Positions 1-7,137 of a DNA stretch of 8,276 nt are shown one piece after another. The position numbers and the translations under genes were made by a program. Each line of letters starts with the position of its first letter. The first letter of the stretch is position 1. The DNA lies in assembly GCA_023145975.1 (NCBI GenBank), contig JAGLCZ010000769.1, forward strand, positions 1 to 8,276, read 5' to 3'. This stretch comes from Candidatus Hydrogenedentota bacterium. Its GTDB lineage: Bacteria; Hydrogenedentota; Hydrogenedentia; Hydrogenedentales; CAITNO01. The notes under the pieces are model-generated. The model had not been told where the DNA came from and did no database searches. It saw only the letters and a list, made by a program, of their open reading frames with translations.

Positions 1-749
1 AAAAAACGCTTGCAAATTACCAATGCCTTGCCATGAAAGGTAATGATAACTTCCGGTTTCCTGCGATACAACGCATTAATAATACTTCGTGCCGCTTTAT
101 CCACAGGCAGCACAAGCCAGGAGGGGACAGGATCCTGCTTCCCTGTTAATTTTCCCTGGTCATCAAGAAGACGAAATTCACTCTCGACAAAACCCGGGTT
201 GATGAGCGTAACCGCAATCCCCAGCTCATCCAAATCATGATATATCGCTTCTGCAAGCCCAACGACCGCAAATTTGCTGGCATTATAGGGGGAAGCAGCC
301 GGGGTACCGATCATGCCGGCAACACTGCCAAGAATCCCCAACTGTCCACGCGATTCCTCAAGGTGTGACAACACCGCATAAATAGTATTCAATAATCCGA
401 AAAAATTGGTTTCAAATTGCCGACGATAATCATCAATATCAAGGGACTGCAGGGAACCCGGAACACCAAAACCTGCATTTGCAAGTACGATATCAAGGTG
501 ACCATATTTTTTAATGATACCTGACACAGCCGTGTCCAATGATGCGCGATCACAGACATCTGCAACGAATGGTGCTGCCGTCCCCCTCATCGCCTCAATT
601 TCCGCACATACGGCATCAAGCTTATCAGCACGACGCGCCAACAGCGCCACTTGTGCTCCCTCACGCGCAAGCTGACGTGCCGTTTCGGCACCTATACCTG
701 CCGAAGCACCTGTAATCATGACTACTTTGCCGTCAAAACGATGCCTCAT
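1..749 (-). CDS. Short-chain dehydrogenase/reductase (SDR), 3' end cut by window edge
   Basis: This is a classical SDR: an NAD(P)-dependent oxidoreductase acting on a small hydroxyl/keto substrate, probably in the cytoplasm. From the ATG at 749, 249 codons are visible before the sequence ends. Seen in order: the Rossmann nucleotide-binding motif TGASAGIG (residues 13-20), the LANAG motif (89-93), the structural Asn in ETNFFG (N115), the catalytic Ser in ILGSVAG (S142), the YNASK catalytic pair (Y155, K159) and the INPGFV motif (183-188). All catalytic residues are intact. The basic ARR at 38-40 after the second beta strand hints at NADP(H) preference (inference). The family is usually 250-270 residues, so only a short tail should be missing. 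GGGAG lies 8 nt before the ATG. The stop of the upstream gene (775) is 25 nt away, so the two are probably cotranscribed. The C-terminal part (RRKPEVIITFHGK) resembles DHRS7/DltE-like SDRs, but the substrate cannot be named. Confidence 0.93.
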   Translation of the reverse strand, partial: MRHRFDGKVVMITGASAGIGAETARQLAREGAQVALLARRADKLDAVCAEIEAMRGTAAPFVADVCDRASLDTAVSGIIKKYGHLDIVLANAGFGVPGSLQSLDIDDYRRQFETNFFGLLNTIYAVLSHLEESRGQLGILGSVAGMIGTPAASPYNASKFAVVGLAEAIYHDLDELGIAVTLINPGFVESEFRLLDDQGKLTGKQDPVPSWLVLPVDKAARSIINALYRRKPEVIITFHGKALVICKRF

Positions 750-774
750 ATATATGTCTCCCGCCCGTATTATC

Positions 775-1341
775 CTATCGCATCCGACGTATATTCTGCC
801 CTTTCGCAACCAACATCTCTCCCTGAATCGTTGCATCGATGGTCATGGTTTGCCCCATGAATGAGGCAGTAGCAAGTACCTTATCCCCCTGTACATGCCA
901 GGTTGCCGGGATAGCACCCACCAATGGATGAGATGCCGACCCCTGTCCGTTGGCACCAAACTCAACCATAATCACCCCCTGCGGCGAATCTATCTGCCAG
1001 GCAGTACCTACCAATGTCTCCTGGGTCAAAGCAGGGCCGGTATCTTTCGCTTGTTTTTTCTTTCCCCCTGCACCCCTCTGCTGCTGCTGGAACTTCGACG
1101 CGGATTTTGGAGGCGGCGCATAGGTACCTTCCCAAACCAAAGGCGCCGGTGCCGGAACAGGCTGTGCAGGCGGGGAGGAAATAACAGGGGTTGGAAGAGT
1201 GGGTTGTGGGGGCAAAACAACCGTGGAAGCAACTTGCTGCTCGGGTGGTGATTCCTTATTCATCAGGTGCATTACAGGTAATGCCAAAGCTGCTGTCAAC
1301 CCAACTAGAGCAAGTATTCCCAATATCATTTTTTGATTCAT
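775..1341 (-). CDS. Membrane-anchored proline-rich protein with small C-terminal beta domain, function unknown
   Basis: A 188-residue protein I do not recognise by family. Residues 5-27 are a hydrophobic stretch right after MNQK, so it is either a signal anchor or a signal peptide; I favour an anchor because no clear cleavage site follows. Residues 31-79 are Pro/Ala/Val-rich, like a periplasmic spacer. Residues 84-99 are a Q-run followed by a Gly/Lys-rich patch. Residues 108-186 form a compact domain with alternating hydrophobic residues and repeated Gly turns (GTAW, VEFGANGQG, ATWHVQGDKVLATASFMG), which suggests a small beta barrel or lipocalin-like fold (inference). The start is the ATG at 1341 with GGAGG 9 nt upstream. 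It is the first gene of a likely operon with the SDR 25 nt downstream, and it is divergent from the DUF4432 gene. The anchor plus proline linker plus beta domain suggests it works outside the inner membrane. Confidence 0.75.
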   Translation of the reverse strand: MNQKMILGILALVGLTAALALPVMHLMNKESPPEQQVASTVVLPPQPTLPTPVISSPPAQPVPAPAPLVWEGTYAPPPKSASKFQQQQRGAGGKKKQAKDTGPALTQETLVGTAWQIDSPQGVIMVEFGANGQGSASHPLVGAIPATWHVQGDKVLATASFMGQTMTIDATIQGEMLVAKGQNIRRMR

Positions 1342-1407
1342 AATAGGATTCCTCCAAAGTTTCTATTCATGTGCCCCATCTGCACATTAACTTTAATATA
1401 TCCCGGT

Positions 1408-1441
1408 GATTATAATAAAATCCCTTTGGATATTTATAATC
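1408..1441. repeat. AT-rich inverted repeat in divergent control region
   Basis: Perfect 8-bp arms GATTATAA (1408-1415) and TTATAATC (1434-1441) surround an inner ATCC-CTTT-GGAT hairpin (1419-1430), giving one long imperfect palindrome with a small asymmetric bulge. No T-run follows on either strand, so it is not an obvious terminator. It could be a protein-binding site or only a cruciform-prone AT-rich stretch. Confidence 0.5.
1409..1414 (-). promoter_or_regulatory. Candidate -10 box for the minus-strand operon
   Basis: The minus strand reads TATAAT here, a perfect -10, about 68 nt upstream of the ATG at 1341. No acceptable -35 is seen 16-18 bp upstream, so this is weak in such an AT-rich stretch. 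It lies inside the left arm of the 1408-1441 inverted repeat. Confidence 0.25.
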
Positions 1442-1464
1442 TTATACGTAATTTTACGACGCCG

Positions 1465-1483
1465 CTGCACCACAACGGTGCAG
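1465..1483. promoter_or_regulatory. Perfect inverted repeat, operator candidate
   Basis: CTGCACC (1465-1471) and GGTGCAG (1477-1483) are perfect 7-bp arms around a 5-nt ACAAC centre. It stands out as a GC-rich dyad in AT-rich surroundings and lies about 27 bp upstream of the TATAAT at 1510. That is a position where a dimeric regulator could bind. No T-run follows, which speaks against a terminator. Confidence 0.45.
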
Positions 1484-1509
1484 ACACTCATTCTCACAGA
1501 ACGTTATTG

Positions 1510-1515
1510 TATAAT
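1510..1515 (+). promoter_or_regulatory. Candidate -10 box for the DUF4432-permease operon
   Basis: A perfect TATAAT 83 nt before the ATG at 1599. The -35 position is poor (CTCATT at 17 bp spacing), so the promoter may need an activator. The dyad at 1465-1483 lies just upstream of that -35 position, and another dyad (1524-1538) covers the expected start site. Confidence 0.45.
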
Positions 1516-1523
1516 ATAGTTAT

Positions 1524-1538
1524 GATGTGTTGCACATC
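1524..1538. promoter_or_regulatory. Palindromic operator candidate at the transcription start
   Basis: GATGTG-TTG-CACATC is a perfect dyad with 6-bp arms and a 3-nt centre. It begins 8 bp after the TATAAT at 1510-1515, so it would cover or closely follow the expected +1. This is the classical placement for a repressor site. No regulator gene is visible in the window. Confidence 0.45.
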
Positions 1539-1598
1539 AAATAAAAATCACTTATAAACTGTCACGAAAATGGCAAAAGGTTTTACTGGAGGACATTC

Positions 1599-2726
1599 AT
1601 GAAAATTCATGGCAAAAATTATTCGGCAAAAGAACTACGTAAACGCGTCGGTAATATGGATCAGATTGCCGGGGTACGCACCGTTACGCTGGCGGATGGC
1701 AATGAGCATCCAGGTCGTGCAGCAATAATTAAAACAGGTGCAGGGTTGGAAATCACGGTACTGCTTGATCGTGGTCTCGATATCGCTGCAGCAAGTTTTC
1801 AAGGGAAAGCCATTGGATGGCGTTCGACTACCGGTGATGCAGCACCTCAATACTACGAAGCAGAAGGACTACGCTGGCTTCGCAGTTATTTTGGCGGACT
1901 GGTAACTACCTGCGGCCTAAGCCGTGTAGGCGCACCTGACACAGACAGTGCGAACAATGGGCAGGGACTTCATGGTCGTATCAGTCATACCCCGGCACGG
2001 AATATCTGCGTGCAGCAGTATTGGGAGAAAAACAAATACCTACTAAAAGTTACAGGGACCATGCGCGAAACCTCTGTCTTTGGCGAAAATCTAACCCTTA
2101 CCCGCACCGTCCAAACTGCACTGGGCGAAAAGAAGTTCTGGATTCATGATGTTGTAACTAATGAAGGATTCAGAAAAACTCCCTTGATGCTGCTGTATCA
2201 CTGTAATATGGGCTGGCCGGTCCTCGATGAAAACTCACAGATCATTGCTCCAAGCCGTATTGTAGCTGCAAGAGATGATCATGCACGGAAGGGGCAGGAA
2301 CAATGGGATCACATGGAAAAACCCACCCGTAATTATCAGGAGAAATGTTACTATCACGATATGGCACCGGGACAGGATGGAACCGTAACGGTAGCCATGA
2401 TCAATGACGGCTTCAGCTCAGACACTGGATTTGGCGGCTACGTGAAGTACAATAAGCGCGAACTTCCCCGATTTGTACAATGGAAAATGATGGGGGAACA
2501 GGACTACGTATGCGGGTTAGAACCTTGTAACTGTGGAGTTGAAGGTCGCGATATTGACGAAGAAAAAGGACTTCTGGATTACTTATCTCCAGGAGAACAA
2601 CGAGAATTTCACCTTGAATTTGGTGCCGTCACCACCCGGGAAGAAGTAGAAGCGTTGAAAAAGAATTGCCGTTCCATAAAAACAAAATACGTGAACTCTT
2701 ACCTCGACTTCGTTACCGGCAAATAA
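1599..2726 (+). CDS. DUF4432 family aldose-1-epimerase-like protein
   Basis: A 375-residue cytoplasmic protein (no signal peptide) of the DUF4432 group in the galactose mutarotase-like superfamily, beta-sandwich proteins that bind or epimerise sugars. The family mark near the N terminus is the LLDRGLDIAAASFQGKAIGW region (residues 55-74). Candidate active-site residues by analogy with galactose mutarotase are H125 and H130 in LHGRISH, H201 in LYHCNMGWP and E308 in GLEPCN; the last would be the catalytic base (inference). The C-terminal part (328-342, LSPGEQREFHLEFG) is also typical of the family. The start is fixed by GGAGG at 1588-1592, 6 nt before the ATG. The permease gene follows after 42 bp, so they are likely cotranscribed. 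The sugar substrate cannot be told; isomerase or mutarotase activity in carbohydrate breakdown is the best guess. Confidence 0.88.
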   Translation: MKIHGKNYSAKELRKRVGNMDQIAGVRTVTLADGNEHPGRAAIIKTGAGLEITVLLDRGLDIAAASFQGKAIGWRSTTGDAAPQYYEAEGLRWLRSYFGGLVTTCGLSRVGAPDTDSANNGQGLHGRISHTPARNICVQQYWEKNKYLLKVTGTMRETSVFGENLTLTRTVQTALGEKKFWIHDVVTNEGFRKTPLMLLYHCNMGWPVLDENSQIIAPSRIVAARDDHARKGQEQWDHMEKPTRNYQEKCYYHDMAPGQDGTVTVAMINDGFSSDTGFGGYVKYNKRELPRFVQWKMMGEQDYVCGLEPCNCGVEGRDIDEEKGLLDYLSPGEQREFHLEFGAVTTREEVEALKKNCRSIKTKYVNSYLDFVTGK

Positions 2727-2768
2727 ATCCATACTCACTCCGCTATCCAAAAAAATAAAGGGGAGCGA

Positions 2769-4631
2769 ATGGCTCTGAAAAAACACCTGAATCTGATTGA
2801 TGTCTTTGCCATTGCGGCAGGCACCATGATAAGTTCCGGATTATTTGTACTTCCCGGTATTGCATTTGCACATACAGGTCCTTCCGTTATTCTTTCTTAT
2901 CTGCTCGCAGGATTACTGATGTTGCCGGCAGCACTTTGCCAATGCGAACTTGCCACGGCAATGCCGCAATCGGGAGGAAGCTACTTTTTTATCGTTCGCA
3001 GCATGGGACCTTTTGCCGGCGTTTTTACCGGTCTTTCAGACTGGGTCTCGGTCAGCCTGAAAGGGGCATTTGCACTGGTAGGCGTTGGAACCCTCGTAAA
3101 AGTAGCCTTCCCTGATGTGGACGAATGGACTATAAAAGCGCTGGCAATCATTGCCTGCACAGCATTTACAGCTATCAATCTCATTTCGATCAAGGGACTG
3201 GAGCACTTCCAGAACATAATGATATTCGGCTTGCTTGCCATACTGGCGTGGTATGTCTCTCTGGGTATATTCCAAGTCAGTCCTGTCCACTTCACGCCAT
3301 TTTTGCCCCATGGGTGGGGTTCTATGTTTGCAGTAATCGGCATGGTCTTTGTGTCATACGGCGGTCTGACCAAGGTCGCTAATGTATCCGGCGAAGTACG
3401 CAATCCAGGGCGCAATATTCCTTTGGGTATTTTTCTCGCATTTCTTGTTGTCAATATATTTTATATACTGGTAGTTTTTGTAACCGTAGGCGTAACATCG
3501 CCGGACCAGCTTTCACAGAGTCTGAAACCCATTGCCCTGGGAGCACGTCTGGCTATCGGTGCCCCGGGGTTTTATGCAATTCAATGTGCTGCCATGTTTG
3601 CCTTTGTAACGACAGCCCTTTCCAGCCTTATGTCGGCGGCGCGTTCCCCCATGGCCATGAGTAGAGACGGACTTCTTCCTGCGGCAATCGGACTCACAAG
3701 CCAACGCTTCCATACGCCGTACATCTCAATACTGATTACGGGATTCCTGGTCGCTCTCAGTATCGCCTTTCTTTCCATTGCCGACCTGGTAGAAGCCGCA
3801 TCTGCTTCCCTGCTGGTAGTATTTATGCTCATCAATCTTTCAGTCGTCATCATGCGGCATAGCGGCATTAAAAATTACCGTCCCACTTTTCACGTACCTT
3901 TCACGCCCTGGCTGCAATTGATAACCGTTGTCATCTACAGCATTATTCTGGTACAAATGGGACACATCCCCTTGCTGATGACTGCCACACTCATCCTGGT
4001 TTCGTTGTTATGGTACCTCGGCTATGTACACTCCCGTATTGACCGCGAATACGCTTTCATACACATGGCGCAACGCATGATCTCCCGGGAATTTTTTGGA
4101 CGGGGTCTTGAAGATGAACTCAAACATATTGCTCTGGAACGGGATGAGGTAGAACTGGATTATTTTGATTCCATTGTCAAAGAATGCGATATTCTTGATA
4201 TTAAAGAGCAAATGGATCGGAATGATTTTCTGCAGCTGCTCGTAAAATCCGTAGCAGCAAAAATCAATATGCAGGAAAGCCAGTTACTACGCAAGTTTAT
4301 GGCACGGGAAGGGGAATCCAGCACCGTATTAAAACCCGGCCTCGCAGTACCCCATATTGTAGTGGATGGCGAACACCTGTTTGACATAGTGCTGGTACGT
4401 TGCGCCAAGGGGATCGTTTTTCCGGGACAGGAAAAACCCGTTACCGCCGCCTTCGTACTTTTCGGAACACGGGACGAGCGGAATTTTCATCTGAAAGCAC
4501 TTATGGCCATTGCCCATATTGTCGAAGAAGACGGCTTTAATAAGCGTTGGAAAAATGCACGCAATAAAGAAGAACTGCGCGATATTATACTGTTGTCAAA
4601 AAGGGCAAGAACCGCAAAACTCGATGATTAA
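2769..4631 (+). CDS. APC-family permease fused to a C-terminal PTS EIIA (fructose/mannitol/Ntr-type) domain
   Basis: A 620-residue inner-membrane protein in two parts. Residues 1-418 are an APC-superfamily permease with about 12 hydrophobic segments. TM1 carries GTMISSGLFVLPG (18-30), the substrate-binding broken-helix motif. MPQSGGSYFF (65-74) and the SYGGLTKVANVSGEVRNPGRNIP region (196-218) are family hallmarks. Residues 419-480 are a charged cytoplasmic linker. Residues 481-615 are a PTS EIIA type-2 domain. The GLAVPH motif puts the phosphorylatable histidine at H529, and the second conserved histidine is H574 in FHLKALMAIA. Plain APC permeases have about 450-500 residues, so the tail is a real added domain. 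The GGGGAG site sits close to the ATG (3 nt). The gene follows the DUF4432 gene by 42 bp and ends 12 bp from a convergent gene. The substrate is probably an amino acid or amine by family, but the epimerase neighbour leaves a sugar-derived compound possible. Confidence 0.9.
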   Translation: MALKKHLNLIDVFAIAAGTMISSGLFVLPGIAFAHTGPSVILSYLLAGLLMLPAALCQCELATAMPQSGGSYFFIVRSMGPFAGVFTGLSDWVSVSLKGAFALVGVGTLVKVAFPDVDEWTIKALAIIACTAFTAINLISIKGLEHFQNIMIFGLLAILAWYVSLGIFQVSPVHFTPFLPHGWGSMFAVIGMVFVSYGGLTKVANVSGEVRNPGRNIPLGIFLAFLVVNIFYILVVFVTVGVTSPDQLSQSLKPIALGARLAIGAPGFYAIQCAAMFAFVTTALSSLMSAARSPMAMSRDGLLPAAIGLTSQRFHTPYISILITGFLVALSIAFLSIADLVEAASASLLVVFMLINLSVVIMRHSGIKNYRPTFHVPFTPWLQLITVVIYSIILVQMGHIPLLMTATLILVSLLWYLGYVHSRIDREYAFIHMAQRMISREFFGRGLEDELKHIALERDEVELDYFDSIVKECDILDIKEQMDRNDFLQLLVKSVAAKINMQESQLLRKFMAREGESSTVLKPGLAVPHIVVDGEHLFDIVLVRCAKGIVFPGQEKPVTAAFVLFGTRDERNFHLKALMAIAHIVEEDGFNKRWKNARNKEELRDIILLSKRARTAKLDD

Positions 4632-4635
4632 AGTT

Positions 4636-4659
4636 CCCTGCTATTATCCTTCTGCAGGG
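4636..4659. terminator. Weak hairpin at the convergent gene ends
   Basis: CCCTGC (4636-4641) and GCAGGG (4654-4659) are perfect 6-bp arms around a 12-nt loop, spanning the 12-bp gap and the stop of the TolC-family gene. No real T-run follows on either strand (the minus strand has only a short AACTTT), so termination here would be inefficient. It may be chance. Confidence 0.25.
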
Positions 4660-6284
4660 TCAATTCCCAACTCGCACAGTAAGGTTCCTGTTGCTAACTG
4701 AAAATCTATCAGTGCTTTTTCGTACGCAATACGCGCCTGTAATTTCTGTACCTGAGCAGCGGTAAGATCTTCCTGTACGAGAAGTACCTGGTAGCTGGTA
4801 GTCGTTCCCAACTGCAGCCGTTTTTCTTCTGCAGATACATTCGCTTCCTGCAGACGCACCGTTTGGCGGGTGCTTTCCATTAACACTTTATTGGTCATTA
4901 CGCTGCGCCCCGCATAATGAACCCCCATCATAAGCGCCATTTCCGTCTTCTTGCGCCGTTCCTCTGCCTGACGCACATTCAATCGTGCCCGCTGCTGTGC
5001 CCCATGTGCCGATCTGTTGTTGATGACCAGAGAACCTTGTATCCCAATGGCGTAGGTACGATCCTGTTCGCTTGCTATCCCGGAGATAGTCGATGCCAGA
5101 CGTCGATCCCGTCCGCCGCGCATGTAGGAAACGACAACATCCAATTGAGGCAGCATCTCATTCCGCGCCCGCTGTTCATCCAATTCTGCGTTGGCTATTT
5201 CCAAATCGGTCATCCGCATTTCAGGACGACTCTTCAATGCAGTCTCTACGCCTGTCTCAATACGTTCCGTCATCATATCCATATCAAAAGTCTGATCTGT
5301 CTCCAGATTCGGGCGATCTGTCGGAATAATTACAACACTGGAAAAAAGCCCCTCGTCCTGAAGATTTAAAGCAAGTTTTAATATATCGCCTGCATCATGT
5401 ACACGTGCATACGCAGCAATGAGTTCTGATTGGCGCATCGCCACCCCTGCCTTTGCCTGAAGTACGTCCAAATCGGCTGCAGTACCAATATCACGACGTT
5501 TTCCATTTATCTTTAATAACCGTTCTGCGTTACGCAGTGCCCCTTCCTGAACACGCGCCGCTTCAGAAGCGCCTGCCAAATCCCAGTATGATTTAATGGT
5601 ATCGGCAATTTTATTCAAAATGGTCAATTCCAACTGTGCCTCGGAAATAGCGCGCAGGTTATCTGCAGCGCGAATACGGATGGTATTGGCAGCTATCCCG
5701 AATCCCCGCACGAGGGGCTGGGTCAAGGTAAAACCAAGCTGCCCGCCATACTCACCCTGAAAATCATCGAAGGTAGATTCCTCAAAATTCATATTGAACT
5801 GGACAGCGTAACGGGTTCCTGTTTTGAGTTTCCCCCCCAGGGTCGTTTCTGTAACCGTGCCCGCAGAATCCATAGATGAAAATCCTGCATAACGCCGCAT
5901 TCGCTGGTCGAGAGACATAGACGAATTTGTATAGTTGATGTTCTGCTGGAGCACGGGATCAAACTCGCCGTGAGCGGCAAGTTTCTCTGCGCCCGCCTTC
6001 TCCGGTTCATACCCTGCGATAACAATATCCGGGTTGTTGGCAAGAGCAATATGAATAGCTTCCTCAAGAGTCAAACGCAGTGTCTTTCCTGCCGGGGAAT
6101 GCGTTGCCGCTGCGCGCAATGAGGAAAGATCTATGAGGTCCGCAGAAATAGCGGCACGTAACTGTGCCCCCGCAGGTGCCTCTGCCACTTCCTCTGCACT
6201 ATCAATAAGTAGATCTTGCGCACAAACCGAAACCGCCGATAAAACCAGTAACGCAACGATAAATCCAGTCCATAAGACTCGCAT
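4644..6284 (-). CDS. TolC-family outer membrane efflux protein
   Basis: A 546-residue outer-membrane channel protein of the OEP/TolC family, which forms trimeric beta-barrel plus alpha-tunnel ducts for export with an inner-membrane pump and periplasmic adaptor. The start is the ATG at 6284: AGGAG lies 6 nt upstream and a true signal peptide follows (hydrophobic 7-19, cleavage after VCA). An in-frame ATG at 6320 would lie upstream of the predicted transcription start. After a 50-residue Ala/Glu-rich stretch the first OEP repeat starts with LTLEEAIHIALANNPDI (about 72-88). QPLVRGFG (189-196) and the tunnel helices follow, and then the second repeat with KSRPEM (351-356) and NEMLPQLDV (375-383). 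The C-terminal ALIDFQLATGTLL (524-536) is typical. No adaptor or pump gene is adjacent, so the partner must be elsewhere. The cargo is unknown. Confidence 0.92.
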   Translation of the reverse strand: MRVLWTGFIVALLVLSAVSVCAQDLLIDSAEEVAEAPAGAQLRAAISADLIDLSSLRAAATHSPAGKTLRLTLEEAIHIALANNPDIVIAGYEPEKAGAEKLAAHGEFDPVLQQNINYTNSSMSLDQRMRRYAGFSSMDSAGTVTETTLGGKLKTGTRYAVQFNMNFEESTFDDFQGEYGGQLGFTLTQPLVRGFGIAANTIRIRAADNLRAISEAQLELTILNKIADTIKSYWDLAGASEAARVQEGALRNAERLLKINGKRRDIGTAADLDVLQAKAGVAMRQSELIAAYARVHDAGDILKLALNLQDEGLFSSVVIIPTDRPNLETDQTFDMDMMTERIETGVETALKSRPEMRMTDLEIANAELDEQRARNEMLPQLDVVVSYMRGGRDRRLASTISGIASEQDRTYAIGIQGSLVINNRSAHGAQQRARLNVRQAEERRKKTEMALMMGVHYAGRSVMTNKVLMESTRQTVRLQEANVSAEEKRLQLGTTTSYQVLLVQEDLTAAQVQKLQARIAYEKALIDFQLATGTLLCELGIDPAEG

Positions 6285-6320
6285 AATACACTCCTGCCCG
6301 GTTCGTGTTAAATAGGTCAT

Positions 6321-6349
6321 AGCATATAAATCTCAGCAAAGTATAACAA
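6321..6349 (-). promoter_or_regulatory. Sigma-70-type promoter for the TolC-family gene
   Basis: On the minus strand, -35 TTGTTA (6349-6344) and -10 TATGCT (6326-6321) are separated by exactly 17 bp. Start of transcription would be near 6314, giving a leader of about 30 nt before the ATG at 6284 with its AGGAG at 6295-6291. The -35 box overlaps the T-run of the upstream operon's terminator. Confidence 0.6.
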
Positions 6350-6408
6350 AAAAGAACCCAAAGACCAGCCTCTGTGCATCCGCCACAGACAGGAGAGTCT
6401 TTGAGTTC
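6348..6408 (-). terminator. Rho-independent terminator of the ndk-DUF1844 operon
   Basis: The minus-strand transcript forms a 12-bp outer stem, GAACTCAAAGAC (6408-6397) with GTCTTTGGGTTC (6365-6354), with one G-U pair. An inner stem TCTGTG/CACAGA (6389-6384 with 6376-6371) sits within it, and six T follow directly (6353-6348). It lies 70 nt past the stop of the DUF1844 gene. The plus-strand direction lacks a T-run, so it acts one way. Confidence 0.85.
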
Positions 6409-6478
6409 CTGATTCGACAGTAACTATTTTCAATAAATGGAAATACGCTGAACCAATGGGGATAAAATGCGATGCGCC

Positions 6479-7042
6479 CTATTGCGGCAGCATACCCCCC
6501 TGTAGATTCTGGGGATCAATACCAGCCTGCTGCATGGCCTGTGCTTGCGCTTGCTGCATCCGCGCAGCAAAAAGACGTTGAAGCTCTGAAGCCGTTTCAT
6601 CTAAGACTGAGGCTTCACCGGGAACAAGATTTCCCCGGGTCTTTTCTCGCAGCATGAGAATAAGGTCAATGGCTTCTTTCGCCTGCTCCAGATTAACGTT
6701 AACAGGCTCCTGCCCGCCCTGTGCACCCAGCAAGCCGAGGCAATACATTGCCTGCGTAGCCAACATATTCACTAAGCCTTCAAACATAGGATTCACATCG
6801 CCTTTTGGAGCCGAATCATCGGGCGCAGAAGGCGCGGGTTCTGCTGCCGGCGAAGGAACGGTATCCGAAGGCGGAGGAACAGGGTCGGAAGGAGCAGGTG
6901 CCGCAGCCGGATCCGGAGAGGGAGCAGCCGGTTCAGCTGTCGCTGCTTCCGCTGCTGCTTTCAGGCGTGCCTCTTCCTTCTCGCGTTGGATACGCGCTTT
7001 CCAATCTTCATCTACAACTTTTCTGATCTTTATTTCCGACAT
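6479..7042 (-). CDS. DUF1844 domain protein
   Basis: A 187-residue soluble protein of the DUF1844 family, function unknown. The N terminus has the conserved VVDEDWKARIQREKEEAR (residues 9-26), a charged helix. Residues 28-80 are a low-complexity Ala/Pro/Ser/Asp linker. Residues 86-158 are the DUF1844 core: MFEGLVNMLATQAMYCLGLLG, then NLEQAKEAIDLILMLREKTRGNL (117-139), then the helix SVLDETASELQRLF (145-158). The tail (159-187) is Gln/Ala/Met-rich. The start at 7042 is supported by AAGGTGA 6 nt upstream. It is the last gene of the minus-strand cluster after ndk and the small basic gene, followed by a strong terminator. The helical core could mediate protein binding, but no activity can be assigned. 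Linker composition makes its length likely to vary between relatives. Confidence 0.88.
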   Translation of the reverse strand: MSEIKIRKVVDEDWKARIQREKEEARLKAAAEAATAEPAAPSPDPAAAPAPSDPVPPPSDTVPSPAAEPAPSAPDDSAPKGDVNPMFEGLVNMLATQAMYCLGLLGAQGGQEPVNVNLEQAKEAIDLILMLREKTRGNLVPGEASVLDETASELQRLFAARMQQAQAQAMQQAGIDPQNLQGGMLPQ

Positions 7043-7074
7043 GAACTATCACCTTTACGTACTAAACTGTGACC

Positions 7075-7105
7075 ATGCAGGACGCACATAGACGACACCC
7101 TGCAT
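7075..7105 (-). repeat. Inverted repeat in the leader of the DUF1844 gene
   Basis: ATGCAGG (7105-7099 on the minus strand) pairs perfectly with CCTGCAT (7081-7075), and the stem can extend inward by about four pairs using G-U. It lies between the stop of the small basic gene and the ribosome binding site of DUF1844. No T-run follows, so it is not a classical terminator. It may stabilise or control the mRNA. Confidence 0.4.
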
Positions 7106-7137
7106 AGCAATGCCAGACGTGCCAATCATACCCGGAA

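Noticed and set aside
895..1251. 118-codon plus-strand frame opposite the anchored protein
   Set aside because: Arg/Gly/Leu-rich composition comes from the complement of the proline-rich linker; the minus-strand frame has a signal anchor and a ribosome binding site.
2981..3454. 157-codon open frame on the minus strand inside the permease gene
   Set aside because: It is a shadow of the permease coding sequence, without a family resemblance; the plus-strand frame has clear domains.
6285..6320. Longer start for the TolC-family gene at the ATG at 6320
   Set aside because: It lacks a ribosome binding site, would lie upstream of the predicted transcription start, and puts 12 polar residues before a proper signal peptide; the ATG at 6284 has AGGAG.
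6654..7091. 145-codon plus-strand frame with a Gly/Ala/Glu/Ser-rich stretch, opposite DUF1844
   Set aside because: It is the reverse complement of the Pro/Ala-rich linker and the conserved core of DUF1844; low complexity explains the open frame.
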